Source of the DNA: Desulfobacteraceae bacterium
GTDB taxonomy: Bacteria > Desulfobacterota > Desulfobacteria > Desulfobacterales > Desulfosalsimonadaceae
DNA: 7,176 nucleotides
Direction: 5' to 3'
NCBI GenBank assembly: GCA_003551985.1
Contig: PUOB01000214.1
Span: 1-7,176, forward strand
In this document: positions 6,100-7,176 of the stretch, piece by piece
How the letters are laid out: each line of letters opens with the position of its first letter
How positions within the stretch are numbered: the first letter of the stretch is position 1
Notes under the pieces: model-generated
What the model saw: the letters and a program-made list of their open reading frames with translations, nothing else
The model's database searches: none
Told to the model about the DNA's origin: nothing
Made by a program: the position numbers and the translations under genes

Positions 6100-7044
6100 T
6101 TACGGCGGAGGAATCAACGACCATGTGTATTTCTGGTGGAACCAGTGCCGCTGCGGCAGCCTGGCGTTTCTGCGAACCGCCGTTGCCAGTGCTTGCCAGT
6201 CAATCCCATCGTGTTTTTCAAGCACGATTTCATAGAATTCTTCCATGGACCACGCCATAAACGGTTCGGGATCAAACCTGCGATTGAGGTAGTGCACCTC
6301 GTAGTGCAGGTGCGGGGCAGTGGATACGCCCGTGCTGCCGACAAGGCCGATTATATCGCCTTTTTGGACGAATCCGCCCCGTTCGACGATAATTTCATCC
6401 AGGTGCGCATAGAGGGTTGCAAATCCGTAATTGTGTGTCAGTTTGACCATTTTACCCAACCCGCTTCCGCGATGATTGGCCGCCAATTCCACAACACCGT
6501 CGGCCGTCGCGTAAACCGGCGCGCCCCGTGGTGACCGCAGATCCGCGCCGCGGTGAAAGTTGTTCCTGCCGGTTACCGGATGGACCCGCTTTCCAAAACC
6601 GCTCGTGATATCGCGCGATTCAACGGGATACCCGCTTGGGATGGAATCGAGCATTAATCTTTTTTCCATGGCACTCAGGCCGGCTTCGTGGATACGCGCA
6701 TTGATCGGTTTCTCAGGTTCAGGCGCGAGGCCGAGAAGAACCTCTATGTGGGTCAGTTCCTCACCAAGAACGTCAAGCGCTTGCGTCTTTTCCGAAACGG
6801 TTGTGGCCAGCGCTTCTTTTTCCTGCATCAATGCTGCTTTTTCCTGTCGAACGGTTTCGTGCTTTACCTCCAAATCATTCACTCTGCCGGCAAACCTCTG
6901 TACAAAGACCAGGCTGACGACGGTTGCCAGTATCAATATTGCCATTACGGCGGCAACGACGGGCCTTGCGTTTGCCTGCACGAAACCAAGAAGACGGTTT
7001 GATCCGGAATAAACGGGCTCAGTATCAGTACAACGATCACTCAT
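6100..7044 (-). CDS. Membrane-anchored coiled-coil M23 (LytM-type) metallopeptidase, 314 aa
   Basis: Predicted zinc endopeptidase acting on peptidoglycan cross-links in the periplasm, or a LytM-type activator of amidases. The order is a short cytoplasmic head (1-27), one membrane helix (about 28-49, PVVAAVMAILILATVVSLVF), a charged coiled coil (about 50-105), a linker, and the M23 domain (about 147-260). All metal-site and catalytic residues are present: H164 and D168 in HRGAD, H213 in YAH, and H245/H247 in HLH, so it should be an active enzyme. SGFGKRVHPVTG just before HRGAD is typical of the family. A C-terminal tail of about 50 residues follows. The ATG at 7044 is preferred, with AAGG five bases upstream. 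An extension to 7170 would read through the palindromic repeat and is artefactual. It has its own transcription unit upstream of the antiporter operon on the same strand; I see no functional link. Confidence 0.92.
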   Translation of the reverse strand: MSDRCTDTEPVYSGSNRLLGFVQANARPVVAAVMAILILATVVSLVFVQRFAGRVNDLEVKHETVRQEKAALMQEKEALATTVSEKTQALDVLGEELTHIEVLLGLAPEPEKPINARIHEAGLSAMEKRLMLDSIPSGYPVESRDITSGFGKRVHPVTGRNNFHRGADLRSPRGAPVYATADGVVELAANHRGSGLGKMVKLTHNYGFATLYAHLDEIIVERGGFVQKGDIIGLVGSTGVSTAPHLHYEVHYLNRRFDPEPFMAWSMEEFYEIVLEKHDGIDWQALATAVRRNARLPQRHWFHQKYTWSLIPPP

Positions 7045-7058
7045 GGCAGCCTTTTTTT

Positions 7059-7069
7059 GACAAATTGTC
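7059..7069. promoter_or_regulatory. Small palindrome upstream of the peptidase gene
   Basis: GACAAATTGTC is a 5-1-5 perfect dyad 15 bases before the peptidase ATG. On the minus strand it is followed by A residues rather than T residues, so it is not a terminator. It could be a small binding site, or chance. No clear -35/-10 pair for the peptidase is seen; the flanking repeat may contribute its promoter. Confidence 0.25.
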
Positions 7070-7094
7070 GGCCGGATTCTCAAGGGCCAGGATT

Positions 7095-7176
7095 GACGAC
7101 TTCGTAAAAAGTCCAATATCTGCGTTACGCGCGATTTCCGAAGAAAATCACGTACGCTAAGTACGCTCATTTCTTC
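7095..7176. repeat. MITE-like repeat, partial copy cut by the window edge
   Basis: This matches the first 83 bases of the element at 31-157 in the same orientation, with six substitutions and one single-base gap. It starts with GACGACTTCGTAAAAAGTCC and stops at the window end just past the central stem (CGTAC/GTACG), so the right half lies outside. It begins 51 bp upstream of the peptidase start codon and reads outward from it. Confidence 0.75.

Noticed and set aside
5912..6124. Minus-strand frame with a PTTYNLQPTT-type repeat peptide
   Set aside because: The peptide repeat is only the heptamer DNA repeat translated; no Shine-Dalgarno, and it overlaps the end of the peptidase gene and the operon promoter.
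7045..7170. 42-residue N-terminal extension of the M23 peptidase
   Set aside because: It is a translation of the palindromic repeat and its flank; the ATG at 7044 has its own Shine-Dalgarno and starts just before the membrane anchor.

Overview
The window is a GC-rich bacterial segment in which every convincing gene lies on the minus strand. I infer a member of the Desulfobacterota (Desulfosarcina/Desulfococcus-like sulfate reducers). The grounds are the dispersed palindromic repeats with GACGACTTCGTAAAAAGTC-type ends and the style of the membrane-arm genes. This is recognition from memory, not a search result.

Layout in the direction of transcription (right to left). (1) 7095-7176: the start of a MITE-like repeat, cut by the window edge. 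(2) 6100-7044: a membrane-anchored, coiled-coil M23 (LytM-type) peptidase with all metal-site residues present. (3) 5883-6099: an intergenic region with a 5 x 7-bp tandem repeat, a near-consensus sigma70-type promoter and an inverted repeat lying across that promoter's -10 box and predicted start. (4) 5882 down to 400: four tightly overlapping genes. The first is a fused MbhD(DUF4040)-MnhC/NuoK-like protein of 226 aa. The next three are different NuoL/M/N-type proton-conducting antiporter-like proteins of 490, 499 and 615 aa. Adjacent genes overlap by 11, 4 and 4 bp, so this is one operon, probably translationally coupled. (5) 1-399: non-coding DNA with two adjacent copies of the MITE-like repeat; the second is interrupted by a perfect 24-bp-arm palindrome flanked by a 6-bp direct repeat.

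The operon resembles the distal membrane arm of complex I (NuoJ/K-like piece plus L/M/N-like subunits) or the core of an Mrp antiporter (C-terminal MrpA, MrpC, MrpD). No MrpB, E, F or G-type gene and no hydrogenase or quinone-module gene is present. It therefore appears to be a stand-alone ion-translocating module, most likely a cation/proton antiporter, unless it docks with partners encoded elsewhere. The last antiporter-like subunit lacks the conserved TM5 glutamate of the family (alanine in its place) and has a long C-terminal extension like the NuoL/MrpA lateral helix. These features and the repeat nest at the left edge are the parts most worth a second look.
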